Source of the DNA: Thermosporothrix hazakensis
Lineage (GTDB): Bacteria > Chloroflexota > Ktedonobacteria > Ktedonobacterales > Ktedonobacteraceae
Assembly (NCBI RefSeq): GCF_003253565.1
Contig: NZ_QKUF01000041.1
Coordinates: forward strand, 1-42,666
Direction of reading: 5' to 3'
DNA: 42,666 nt
A program made the position numbers and the translations under genes. Shown here piece after piece: positions 33,988 to 41,634 of the stretch; position 1 is the stretch's first letter; each line of letters starts with the position of its first letter. The notes under the pieces were generated by a model. The model had not been told where the DNA came from and ran no database searches. It saw nothing but the letters and a program-made list of their open reading frames with translations.

Positions 33988-35676
33988 ATGGCGGAACGAG
34001 AGATGCAGAGAGGTCGCATGAGCCCCTCTTTTCTGCTCAATGTGGCGCTGCCGGTGGCGCTGGCGCTCTGGGTGACGGCGTCCCTGCTGTGGCTGGCGCT
34101 GCAATGGCTCTGGGAGCGGGTGAGTGTGGCGGTGACGCAGCATGCAGGTTGTCTGGTGGGGCTGAGTGCGCTGGTGCTGAGTGCGCTGAGCGCGCCATGG
34201 GTGCTGCCGCTGCTCTTTCGTGGCCTTCGGGCTCTTGATGACTTTTCACAGAGCCGCAAAGATCGGGCAGCCTATCGCGCGTTGCTAGAGGCGTCGACGG
34301 AGGCGGTGCGCCAGGGGCGCAGACTGGAATACCGCAATACGCAGACGGGAGATCAGATGAAGGTGGATGCACTTCCGGCGCGGTTGCGACCAGCCTCTCA
34401 GGGCAGCATTGCTCAGGAGCCAGCGGGTATGTCTGCACCCCCGTTGCCTGCTGCGGTGGAGGCGATTCCGGCGGTGATTGAGTACCCGGCGATTCGGGAT
34501 CAGGTGCCTGCCGGCCAGACGCTGCTGGGGATCCATCCGGAGACGGGGCGGTTGGAACTGGCCTCCCCGGAGCAGCTCAAAACGGCCTGGTTTGTGGGGG
34601 GCTCCAATTCGGGCAAGAGCAATACGGTCTATGGCAAGGTGCAGGATGTGGTCTCCTGGGGCGCGAAGCTATTGCTCTGTGACCTGCATGCGCATAAGCC
34701 GGATAGTCTGGCCCGCAAACTGGCCCCGTTCCGGCAGGCCTTGCTGCGTCCGGTGGCGACAACGGCAGAGGAGATCAAGCAGGCGATCCTGCTCTTTCTG
34801 GCGGAATTTCGGGCCAGACGAGCGGGGCGCCGGCCCTGCACGCAGCGGTGGCTCATTGTCTTTGATGAGGTCAACGCGACCTGTCAGCAAGTGGTGCGCG
34901 TCTCTGAAGCGGAGCGGGCCGACCTGTATGCCGCCTTTGGGCTCAAGCTGAGTGAGGAGCAGGTGAAATTGCAGGTCTTCATCAAGTGCCTGGCGGAAAC
35001 GTGCGGCTATGAGACGCGGGGATTTGCGATGTATGGCTTTTTCATCTCGCAGAAGGTGGCGGGGCTGGCCTGGTTGCGCAATGCGATGATGACGGTGTTT
35101 GTGCATGCGCTGTTGATGCACAGTGAGGCGCTGCTGGCGGCTAATCACAAGCGGCAGGTGGCTGAGCAGGTGACCCGCTTTCGGGTGGGACGCACGCTCG
35201 TCTATGGCTATGAGATTGAGGAGATGATCTTGCAGCAGCCACGCTATGCCGTGGAAGCTGGACCGCTGGGAGCCCGCAGACCGGGGGAGGATGTGAGTCT
35301 AGAACCCTGGGCGTCATCTCCTGCTGTTTCCGTGCCGGGAAACGGGAAACGGGTGGAAACAGGGGCGGAAACGGAGGCGGAAACAGGGGAGGAAACAGCG
35401 CCACAAGCGGGGCGAGGGCCTCGTGGCAGGGTGATCGAGGGAGTGTTTCCGCCGTCATCCGCGGTACCTGCCCAAAAAGAGAGGCAGGGAGCTGTTTCCG
35501 CGGAGGTGCGGGAAACGATTCGGCGGCTCTGTCTGCAAGGCAAGCTCTCGCATCGAGAGATCGCAGCGGCGGTGGGGCTGGCCGGGCGCAAGTATGGGCT
35601 CTATCAGCAGGTGTGTCGGGAGCTGGGGATCAAGCCCCAGGAGTACCGAAAAAGGATGCCACCACACCGATGGTAA
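33988..35676 (+). CDS. FtsK/HerA-like DNA translocase with C-terminal HTH
   Basis: A 562-residue membrane-anchored ATPase. Two hydrophobic segments at the N-terminus (FLLNVALPVALALWVTASLLWLALQWLW and CLVGLSALVLSALSAPWVLPLLF) are followed by a linker. The FtsK/HerA-type motor has Walker A WFVGGSNSGKSNT near residue 204, LLCDLHAHKPDSLA, and Walker B WLIVFDEVNA near residue 289. The last 60 residues form an HTH (IRRLCLQGKLSHREIAAAVGLAGRKYG). Before it lies a low-complexity Glu/Thr stretch (ETGAETEAETGEE). The frame is open 63 codons further upstream, but the ATG at 33988 has an AGAGG site. It is the second DNA translocase besides the VirD4-like protein, and may act in segregation or transfer. 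Confidence 0.8.
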   Translation: MAEREMQRGRMSPSFLLNVALPVALALWVTASLLWLALQWLWERVSVAVTQHAGCLVGLSALVLSALSAPWVLPLLFRGLRALDDFSQSRKDRAAYRALLEASTEAVRQGRRLEYRNTQTGDQMKVDALPARLRPASQGSIAQEPAGMSAPPLPAAVEAIPAVIEYPAIRDQVPAGQTLLGIHPETGRLELASPEQLKTAWFVGGSNSGKSNTVYGKVQDVVSWGAKLLLCDLHAHKPDSLARKLAPFRQALLRPVATTAEEIKQAILLFLAEFRARRAGRRPCTQRWLIVFDEVNATCQQVVRVSEAERADLYAAFGLKLSEEQVKLQVFIKCLAETCGYETRGFAMYGFFISQKVAGLAWLRNAMMTVFVHALLMHSEALLAANHKRQVAEQVTRFRVGRTLVYGYEIEEMILQQPRYAVEAGPLGARRPGEDVSLEPWASSPAVSVPGNGKRVETGAETEAETGEETAPQAGRGPRGRVIEGVFPPSSAVPAQKERQGAVSAEVRETIRRLCLQGKLSHREIAAAVGLAGRKYGLYQQVCRELGIKPQEYRKRMPPHRW

Positions 35677-35685
35677 ATCATGTGT

Positions 35686-35750
35686 TGATCTGTTCCCGGA
35701 ACAGACCGGGAAGCAGAAATGACGATATGGTCTGTTCCGGGAACAGATCA
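35686..35750. promoter_or_regulatory. Duplicated dyad operator upstream of the ParM-like gene
   Basis: Two copies of a 17-bp dyad, TCTGTTCC-C-GGAACAGA (35690-35706) and TCTGTTCC-G-GGAACAGA (35730-35746), lie 40 bases apart centre to centre. The flanking bases are also mirrored, so 35686-35707 and 35729-35750 form a perfect 22-bp inverted repeat. The right copy ends 23 bases before the ATG of the ParM-like gene. This is a strong candidate for a repressor-operator pair or a partition centromere. Which protein binds is unknown. Confidence 0.78.
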
Positions 35751-35773
35751 CGACAGTGAAAGGAGACGTTGTG

Positions 35774-36880
35774 ATGACAATGACGATTGCATATGAAGCA
35801 CGCGGATTGGGAACCTCCCCTTGCTATCCGGCAGGTTTTGATGGAGGCAACACCGATACCTGTTTTGCAACCTTCATCGAGGGTCAGGAACACATCACGG
35901 TGCTACCCAGTGCGATTGCCCTGGGTTCCGTGGCCAGACTGGATTTGTTACGCAGTGGGGTGCATGGCGTTCCAACGGCTCATGAGCGCTATCACCAGGA
36001 TGTGTTGGTTTCGTATCAAGGGGTAGACTACTTTGTCGGATATATGGCGATGCGGCACCAGAAACTGGCCACGACGCAGCGAGGGGATGAGACCCGCTAT
36101 GCCTCACGAGATCAGCTTCTTCGGCTGCTGGCCGCCTCGGGCTTGACGATTCCCACCACAGCATACACGCTTGAGCTGGTGACGACGCTGCCGGTAGGCT
36201 ACTACACCAGGCAGTTACGGCGGCAGGTGCGTGCGTGCTTGGAGGGCGAGCATGTCTTTCAACTTAATGGGCAGCAGCGGCGGGCCACGATTCGGGTCCG
36301 CAAGATTCTGGTGGAAGGACCGCCCGCCTTGGTGCTCTATGGAGCTGACTCCGCCAGGCAGCAACGGCTGCTTATTGATGGTGGAGGCTATACCACAGAG
36401 TTTGTGGTGCTGGATGGCTTTGAGCCGCTGCCCGAACTGTGCCGAGGGGTTGAGTTGGGGGTGGAACAGATTGGTGAGTACCTGGCGGAGCAGGTCCAGG
36501 AGCGCTATCAGCGCAAGCTGAGCGTGCGTGAACGCAGTGACATTTTGCGGGCCTATGGCTCTCAGCGGAGTGGGCACCCGGAGGCGTATCCGACGATTGC
36601 CTGTGGTCGCACGAGCATTGCAGCAGCGGAACTGGCGAGTATCGTGCGAGAAGGCTGTCTCAAGGTGGGAGAGCTGACCTTAAAAGAGGCGGCGTCGCTG
36701 TGGGGGATCACGAACGAGGTGGTAGCCGGGCATATTCCGTATCACTACCATGTGGGGGGCTCGGTCTGGTTCTACCACGATGTGTTACGCAGCAAGATGC
36801 CCCACCTGCGAGCGGTGGAACAAGCGGAACTGGTGAATGCGCGAGGGAGCATGCGGATCGCGCAGGCCTTGTGCTCGTGA
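35774..36880 (+). CDS. ParM/StbA-like actin-family partition ATPase
   Basis: A 368-residue actin-like protein, the type that forms filaments to separate plasmid copies. The phosphate-1 loop is FDGGNTDT near residue 22 and the phosphate-2 loop LLIDGGGYTTEFVVL near residue 198. Between them lie YFVGYMAMRH and LELVTTLPVGYYTRQLR, as in archaeal-type and Alp actin-like proteins; the C-terminal GGSVWFYHDVL may correspond to the adenosine-contact region. The frame allows an earlier GTG, but the ATG at 35774 has AAAGGAG at ideal spacing. It lies right after the duplicated operator, as partition operons often do. The small genes that follow are candidates for the DNA-binding adaptor. Confidence 0.86.
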   Translation: MTMTIAYEARGLGTSPCYPAGFDGGNTDTCFATFIEGQEHITVLPSAIALGSVARLDLLRSGVHGVPTAHERYHQDVLVSYQGVDYFVGYMAMRHQKLATTQRGDETRYASRDQLLRLLAASGLTIPTTAYTLELVTTLPVGYYTRQLRRQVRACLEGEHVFQLNGQQRRATIRVRKILVEGPPALVLYGADSARQQRLLIDGGGYTTEFVVLDGFEPLPELCRGVELGVEQIGEYLAEQVQERYQRKLSVRERSDILRAYGSQRSGHPEAYPTIACGRTSIAAAELASIVREGCLKVGELTLKEAASLWGITNEVVAGHIPYHYHVGGSVWFYHDVLRSKMPHLRAVEQAELVNARGSMRIAQALCS

Positions 36881-36890
36881 GGGGTGGTCG

Positions 36891-37241
36891 ATGCCACGCA
36901 ATACAGAGGAGTTTGAGTATGTGCAGGTGCCTTTTCCCAAAGGAAGCGCGGTGGTGCAGCACCTCCGAGAAGAGGCCCGGCGCTATAGCGGACGAGCGTT
37001 TGTGGGACCGCATATCGCGCTCTTGCTGATCGATCGCGATGCGCATCTCTATGGGAGTGCAGAAGGGCAAGGACGAGGCATCTGGTTTCCCCCGGCGTAT
37101 CTGGCCCGGCTGCCCCCAGTGGCAGAGGAGCCACCGCTTCAGGATGTGGAAGCTCCTGTGAAGATGAGTGAGGCTGAGGTGGTGCAAGCACAAGCGCGAG
37201 CGATGGTGCAGATGCAGTTTGGCGATGATGACGAAGCATGA
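36891..37241 (+). CDS. Small protein, possible partition adaptor
   Basis: A 116-residue protein. Its N-terminus (EYVQVPFPKGSAVVQHLREEARRYSGRAFVGPHIALLLIDRD) has a beta-strand followed by two helices, suggestive of a ribbon-helix-helix or similar DNA-binding fold. The C-terminus is acidic and Gln-rich. ParR-type adaptors are of this size and are encoded directly after parM, but sequence identity to them cannot be shown here. The ATG at 36891 has a GAGGGG site and lies 10 bases after the parM-like stop. Confidence 0.5.
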   Translation: MPRNTEEFEYVQVPFPKGSAVVQHLREEARRYSGRAFVGPHIALLLIDRDAHLYGSAEGQGRGIWFPPAYLARLPPVAEEPPLQDVEAPVKMSEAEVVQAQARAMVQMQFGDDDEA

Positions 37242-37251
37242 AAGGAGTGAG

Positions 37252-37476
37252 ATGATGGGAATACGGCAATGGTTTGGGAAGCCGTCACAGGCGCAACGGG
37301 AGGCAGAAGCAGCGGTGCGTGCCTTGCTGGGGGAGATCCAGTTCACGCTGGAAGATCCACCGGAGGTGATGCAGGAGAAAGAGCGGCGTCTGCGTGAAGG
37401 GATTGAGATGATCCGACGGCATCGAGAGCAGGCGGAGGCCGCACGCTCCTGGTGGGCCAAAATGATCGGGTGGTAG
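37252..37476 (+). CDS. Small charged hypothetical protein
   Basis: A 74-residue, strongly helical and charged protein (QAQREAEAAVRALLGEIQFTLEDPPEVMQEKERRLREGIEMIRRHREQ). No family is recognised. The ATG at 37252 has an AAAGGAG site eleven bases after the previous stop; a second ATG follows immediately. The helical heptad-like spacing suggests a coiled coil. It is probably part of the same transcript as the ParM-like gene. Confidence 0.55.
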   Translation: MMGIRQWFGKPSQAQREAEAAVRALLGEIQFTLEDPPEVMQEKERRLREGIEMIRRHREQAEAARSWWAKMIGW

Positions 37477-37505
37477 GAAGTTGGAGAAAGAGAAAGCGAG
37501 GAAGA

Positions 37506-38246
37506 ATGATGCAGAAGAAACGCAAGTGCTGGGTGCCACGCTGGACGTGCCTGCGAAGGCGGCAACGGAAGGAGCGCGCATCGCGCCCCGAGAAGCAGGA
37601 GATGACGCAGGACACGCTGCGATCGAGCGTGGTGGAGGAACAGGCCCAGACCGAGGACCAACCGTCAGAGCAACACACGACAGAGGAGGAAGAACCGATG
37701 CCAGGGCATCAGGATGAACAGCGAGCAGAAGAACGGGTGCTGGTGCTTCAAGATGAGGCAGGCAATCAGGTGCCGATAGTCCGCCGCGACGGCCGGCTCT
37801 TTGTGGATGGGGTCTCGGCCCGCATGCTTCAGATTGCGCCTCTGGATGCTCCGCCACCCCAACTGGAGCTGATGAGTGCCGGGGGCGTCCTGGTGCGCAT
37901 GACGTTTGAGCAGTATGCGCAGCTGGTAGGACCGCTCTCTCGGGACGCGCTGGGAAGGATCTGTGCCTCATTGGATCAGCTCCTGATCGAGCAGGCGGAA
38001 GAAGCCGCGGAGTTGGAGCGAGGAGAGACAGAAGTGCAGCTGATGGCGCCGATCTTCTGTGGGGGGAAGCATCCCTTTGTGGTGCCGCTGACGCACCGAG
38101 CGGTGATCACGGCATCCCTGAGCCGGCCGCGTCTCTACCTGCTACAAGGGCGCTGCATGGGCTGTGAGAGCCTGTGGTATGCCAAAAAGCTGGAGCAGTA
38201 TGAGGCGGCGCGTGAGCAGGAGCGTGAGCCGGACGAGCCGCGCTAA
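37506..38246 (+). CDS. Hypothetical protein with C-terminal cysteine motif
   Basis: A 246-residue protein with no recognised family. The first 85 residues are basic, then acidic and low-complexity (EEQAQTEDQPSEQHTTEEEEP). The folded part starts near ERVLVLQDEAGNQVPIVRRDGRLFVDGV. C-terminal Cys residues (FCGGKHPF and CMGCESLWYAKK) could bind a metal. The start is uncertain: two ATG codons at 37506 and 37509 share a GAGGAAG site, and later Met codons are possible. It is followed by a strong hairpin and the replication initiator gene. Confidence 0.55.
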   Translation: MMQKKRKCWVPRWTCLRRRQRKERASRPEKQEMTQDTLRSSVVEEQAQTEDQPSEQHTTEEEEPMPGHQDEQRAEERVLVLQDEAGNQVPIVRRDGRLFVDGVSARMLQIAPLDAPPPQLELMSAGGVLVRMTFEQYAQLVGPLSRDALGRICASLDQLLIEQAEEAAELERGETEVQLMAPIFCGGKHPFVVPLTHRAVITASLSRPRLYLLQGRCMGCESLWYAKKLEQYEAAREQEREPDEPR

Positions 38247-38260
38247 GCGGGTCTGATAAT

Positions 38261-38292
38261 GCTCGAGGGCCTGGACATGCAGGCCTTCGAGC
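38261..38292 (+). terminator. Hairpin between the partition-side genes and the initiator gene
   Basis: A 13-bp stem with one wobble (GCTCGAGGGCCTG at 38261-38273, CAGGCCTTCGAGC at 38280-38292) encloses a 6-base loop. No real T tract follows (GCGAGTGTTGTTAAC), so it may attenuate transcription or regulate the initiator mRNA and not simply terminate. Confidence 0.55.
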
Positions 38293-38334
38293 GCGAGTGT
38301 TGTTAACGGAGTTGACAGAGAGGAGAAGCGGTAT

Positions 38335-40110
38335 ATGCAGCGGGAGCGTCTGTTTCGGTTTCCCTATGGGATGTTTTTGATGGTGCGGTTGGAATATGTG
38401 CTGCTGACCCGGGATGAGTTGGAGGCCCAGATTTTGCGGGTGTTGGAAGGTGAGCTTGAGATGCAGCGGCAGCGCTGGCAGCAAGAGGCTGCTGCCGCCC
38501 GGCAGATGGGACGTGTGGTGCCGGCGGAGCCGTCGGGATGGGTACGGCTCTCGCAGGCCCAGCTGCTCTCACGCCTCTACAAGTTTGATACGGCGAAAGT
38601 GGGAGGAGCGAGACAGCCGCTCTCGATGAGTAAGACGACGCTGCGGCGGGCGCTCAAGCGGCTCACGGGGCGAGGGTATGTGCAGGTGCGTCAGGAGCCA
38701 GGGGATCCATTGGGCCGGGCGTGCTATCAGCTCCAGGTGGAGGCGATTCAGCAGGCGCTGGATGCCTTGCCGCATATGGCGGACCCGCATCGGTTCTTCT
38801 GGCAGGAGGGGATGAGCGAGAGTGCTGATGGCTTCTCTGTCCATGATGGAGGCACCTCTGTCCAAGAGAGCGAGACCCCCTTCCAAAATGGCGAGACCTC
38901 TTTCCAAAATGGCGGCACCCCCTTCCAAAATGGCGAGACCTCTTTCCAAAATGGCGGCACCCCCCTTCCACATTGGCGCCCATATAAGAAAGAGAAAAGA
39001 GAAGAAGAAAGAGAAAAGCAAGAGCCAAAAGAAGCAGCTTCCTCTGTCATCATGCAGAGCAATGTGCTGGCAGAGAGGGAGGGGGCTGCTGCTGTTTCTC
39101 CCCTGGATGAGGCGCTTGGTGTTCAAGGACGAAGTGGCAAAACGAGCACATGGGTGGAGCGCACTCCGCTCTCTGCCGCTCCAGGTGTCGAGGGGGACCA
39201 GGGAAAGCAACCCCCGCTCTCTCCCCGTGTCACGTCATCTGTCGTTGCTGCTGCTGAGGTTCAGCAAGAAACTATCCAGGTTCCTGGTATGGCCGGAGAA
39301 GCGGTGCCAGCGCTGTCGGCGTCGACCGTACAGCCCGCTGAAGCCGAAGCGAGAGAGGGGAGCGGGCGGTCCCACGGTGCTCGCGACGTGCAGGTGCTTG
39401 AAGCCGAGGCCGTGGTGGCGCTGATAGAGCGGTTGCGGGGAAAGGGGTATTCGCGGGAGCAACGTGAGCATGAACTGCGGGCGGCGGCGCGCCTGCTCAC
39501 GCTGGAACCGAAGGTCAGTTTGCAGGAGATCGAGGCCGCCTGGACGCATGGCTCGGACGCATACTGGCGGCGCACGCATCAAGGGGAGCAGGTGCATGTG
39601 CATGATCTGGTGCATCGGGATTCGCATGGACGCTATCGAGTTCATGCCTTTCTGGAGCATCTCAAGCAGCAGAAGCTGCGGCTCCGGGTGCCTGTGGAGC
39701 GCTCTTGCCCGTCGCAGGTGCAGGAGCAGATCCCCTACGCGGTGATGGTGAGGCAGCGGGCGGCAGCCGTCGCGAAGGTGCAGGAACAGCCCCCTTGTGT
39801 CTCGCAGCCGGGTAAGCAACCTTCGATGCATGGTGAGATGCGAGGAGAGGAACCACCGCACTCGAGTGGACTGACGCAGCGACAAGCTCAGCAACTGGCC
39901 ACGATCCTGGCGCAACAGGCGGCTTCCCTGGGGCTGCACCTGGAGAGTGCGGCACAGCCAACCGAGAGCGGGTGGCAGGTGTGCTTGCGCTGGAAGACGC
40001 CAGCCGGCGAAGCGGGGCAGGTGCTGGTGAGCAAGGCCGTGGAGGGGCTGCGATTCATCAAAGGGATGAGCGCGCGTGAATGTGAAACACAGCAGAGAAG
40101 GAGTGCATGA
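38335..40110 (+). CDS. Plasmid-type replication initiator with in-gene iterons
   Basis: A 591-residue protein. Residues about 60-140 form a winged-helix-like domain (LSQAQLLSRLYKFD, SMSKTTLRRALKRLTGRGYVQV and CYQLQVEAIQQAL). Residues about 169-215 are heptapeptide repeats FQNGETS/FQNGGTP encoded by 21-bp direct repeats. A Lys/Glu-rich tract follows (YKKEKREEEREKQEP), then a long low-complexity linker. The C-terminal part (VVALIERLRGKGYSREQREHEL, then AWTHGSDAYWRRTHQGE) is folded. In-gene repeats, the downstream loader gene and plasmid-like neighbours support a replication initiator of the lambda O or RepA_N layout, though family membership is not proved. The ATG has a GAGAGGAGAAG site. The stop overlaps the loader gene as ATGA. 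Confidence 0.68.
   Translation: MQRERLFRFPYGMFLMVRLEYVLLTRDELEAQILRVLEGELEMQRQRWQQEAAAARQMGRVVPAEPSGWVRLSQAQLLSRLYKFDTAKVGGARQPLSMSKTTLRRALKRLTGRGYVQVRQEPGDPLGRACYQLQVEAIQQALDALPHMADPHRFFWQEGMSESADGFSVHDGGTSVQESETPFQNGETSFQNGGTPFQNGETSFQNGGTPLPHWRPYKKEKREEEREKQEPKEAASSVIMQSNVLAEREGAAAVSPLDEALGVQGRSGKTSTWVERTPLSAAPGVEGDQGKQPPLSPRVTSSVVAAAEVQQETIQVPGMAGEAVPALSASTVQPAEAEAREGSGRSHGARDVQVLEAEAVVALIERLRGKGYSREQREHELRAAARLLTLEPKVSLQEIEAAWTHGSDAYWRRTHQGEQVHVHDLVHRDSHGRYRVHAFLEHLKQQKLRLRVPVERSCPSQVQEQIPYAVMVRQRAAAVAKVQEQPPCVSQPGKQPSMHGEMRGEEPPHSSGLTQRQAQQLATILAQQAASLGLHLESAAQPTESGWQVCLRWKTPAGEAGQVLVSKAVEGLRFIKGMSARECETQQRRSA
38839..38978 (+). repeat. 21-bp iterons inside the initiator gene (candidate origin)
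   Basis: Four identical 13-mers TTCCAAAATGGCG start at 38881, 38902, 38923 and 38944, exactly 21 bases apart. Degenerate copies in the same phase start at 38839 and 38860, and one more at 38966 (22 bases on). The period equals two helical turns and seven codons. The array is followed by an A-rich tract. This has the layout of a replication origin with initiator-binding iterons next to an unwinding region. Confidence 0.72.
38979..39035. other. A-rich tract next to the iterons
   Basis: A purine- and A-rich segment (CATATAAGAAAGAGAAAAG and similar) lies inside an otherwise GC-rich gene, directly after the last iteron. It could be the DNA unwinding element of the candidate origin. It encodes the Lys/Glu-rich tract of the initiator. 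Confidence 0.5.
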
Positions 40111-40955
40111 GGATGGAACGACGAGATCACGGATTGGAATCGCTGGGAGCGCTGGTGGCGCGCTCGACATGGCGGACCCGGCCGCCGCAGGTGACGATGC
40201 TCTCGCCTATGCAGGGGCCGCAGCAGGCTTCAGAGGAGCGCTGTGCGCAGTGCCGGGGGACGGGATTTGTGCGGCGGGAGGTTCCGTTTGGCCATCCGCA
40301 GTTTGGCAAGGCTCTCCCCTGTGTGTGCACGCGCAAAGCACAACACCAGCGAGAGGCGGCCCTGCTGCGAGAGCTCTCGCGCCTGGATACGTTGCCGAGG
40401 TACAGGCAAGCGACCTTTGAGCATTTTGAGGCGAGTCTGCCGGGAGTGGCAGAGGCCTATACAGCGGCGCTCGCCTATGCCGAACAGCCAGCAGGGTGGT
40501 TGGTGTTGCTGGGATCCTATGGCTGTGGCAAGACGCATCTGGCAGTGGCGATTGCACAGGAGCGGCTGGCAGCCGGGGAGCGAGTGGTGTTTCTGACCGT
40601 GCCGGATCTGCTGGATCATTTGCGCTCGGCATTTGCGCCCAATGCGCCGGCGACCTATGATGAGCTGTTTGCGCGCGTCCGGGAGGTGGAGCTGCTGGTG
40701 CTCGATGATCTGGGCGCGGAGCATCGGACACCCTGGGCCAATGAGAAGCTCTTTCAGCTGCTCAATCATCGCTACAACGCGATGTTGCCAACGGTGATCA
40801 CCTCGAACCGGATGGCGCTGGAGGGGATAGACCATCGGATTGTCTCGCGTTTGCATGATCGGGAGCTGGTGAGACAGATCCTCATGGATGAGGCGCAGGA
40901 TTATCGCGTGTGTCTGAGTGGAAGACAGGCGTTGGGTGAGCGTGAGCACTCTTGA
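40107..40955 (+). CDS. DnaC/IstB-type helicase loader ATPase
   Basis: A 282-residue AAA+ ATPase of the DnaC/DnaI/IstB group, which loads the replicative helicase onto DNA opened by the initiator. A Cys cluster near the N-terminus (CAQCRGTGFV and CVCTRK) fits the zinc-binding region of DnaI-type loaders. Walker A is LLGSYGCGKTHLAVA near residue 134 and Walker B LLVLDDLGAE near residue 198. LLNHRYNAMLPTVITSNR is the conserved sensor segment. It overlaps the initiator stop by ATGA and has an AAGGAG site. No insertion-sequence transposase is adjacent, which favours a replication loader over IstB. Confidence 0.87.
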   Translation: MRMERRDHGLESLGALVARSTWRTRPPQVTMLSPMQGPQQASEERCAQCRGTGFVRREVPFGHPQFGKALPCVCTRKAQHQREAALLRELSRLDTLPRYRQATFEHFEASLPGVAEAYTAALAYAEQPAGWLVLLGSYGCGKTHLAVAIAQERLAAGERVVFLTVPDLLDHLRSAFAPNAPATYDELFARVREVELLVLDDLGAEHRTPWANEKLFQLLNHRYNAMLPTVITSNRMALEGIDHRIVSRLHDRELVRQILMDEAQDYRVCLSGRQALGEREHS

Positions 40956-40957
40956 GG

Positions 40958-41634
40958 ATGACTGCGGGCTTGCTGCGCGTGGAGGTGTGTGGACAGAAGT
41001 CTTCTGAGTGGAAAGGGCCAAAACGCAAAAAAGCGGGAAAGGCATGGTTGGTGCGAGGAGAGATGAGCCCGGATGCGGAGAAGCTGTTGAGGGAGGGAAG
41101 GCTCTCCAGAGGCGGACAGGGATACTGCCCGGTTCTGGAGAGGGATGGACGCAGGAGATCAGCGTGCAGCTGCCAGTGCTGCTTGTATCTGGAGACTGGA
41201 AGCAGTGGCTTGACTGGCTGATCAGGAGAAAAGGTGCATGGACGTCCAGACGGGATGGTCGTGACGCTGTGTGCGAGACGTGTGGACCTCCGATGGTTCG
41301 TGCAGATGCAGGCAGGCGGGACTCACGCCGGAGCGTGAGCACGCCTGCTTTCACTAGCGTCTGGGAGGAAGAGACGTGGGATGCTCTTCCGTGTCCGTCT
41401 CGGTCCAGAACGGACATTGAGAGATGGTCCCGCCCACTTCCTGGGTGCTGCGTGCCCGCCTGCGGGTTCTCAGAGGGCGTTCAGGCTTCCCAAAGACGAG
41501 CGCTCCCGGACAAACCGACGGATGTGACCGCTGATGTGAGCGGTCGGAGGCCGAAGGGAGATCGCTCGTCTGGGAGGGAGCAGGGAGCGTGGTTTCTGCC
41601 AGGGGACCAGTGCTCGCGTGCCCCGAGCGCCTGA
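40958..41634 (+). pseudogene. Possible frameshifted gene after dnaC
   Basis: Two plus-strand frames look protein-like in succession. The first (40958-41221) starts MTAGLLRVEVCGQKSSEWKG and reads AWLVRGEMSPDAEKLLREG. After about 41097 the -1 frame reads ISVQLPVLLVSGDWKQWLDWLIRRKG. One extra G in the GGG run at 41095-41097 would join them as LLREGKALQRRTGILPGSG. No function is recognised. The second frame has no stop until 41634, but beyond the hairpin at 41312 it lies opposite a better-supported minus-strand gene. The true 3' end is therefore unclear. Confidence 0.35.
41312..41348. terminator. Strong hairpin between convergent genes
   Basis: Outer arms GCAGGCG/CGCCTGC and inner arms CTCACGC/GCGTGAG, with a CGGA loop and a small internal bulge, form a stable hairpin. 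It lies 6 bases from the end of the minus-strand gene and near the end of the plus-strand run, so it may serve as a shared terminator. T tracts are weak. Confidence 0.55.

Noticed and set aside
35690..35746. E. coli-type LexA (SOS) boxes.
   Set aside because: The dyads have CTGT and ACAG separated by 7 bases, not 8, and the conserved inner TTCC/GGAA and the twin arrangement before parM point to a local regulator.
38839..38978. A CRISPR array, given the evenly spaced repeats.
   Set aside because: The repeat unit is 13 bases in a 21-base period without unique spacers of normal size, and it lies in frame inside a coding sequence with no cas genes nearby.
38822..39424. A second plus-strand frame across the iterons (KMARPLSKMAAPPSKMA).
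   Set aside because: It is repetitive only because it reads the 21-bp repeats in another phase; the initiator frame continues with normal protein sequence on both sides.
40107..40955. IstB helper of an IS21-type insertion sequence.
   Set aside because: No IstA transposase is adjacent; the gene is coupled by ATGA to the initiator and has a zinc-binding region as in replication loaders.
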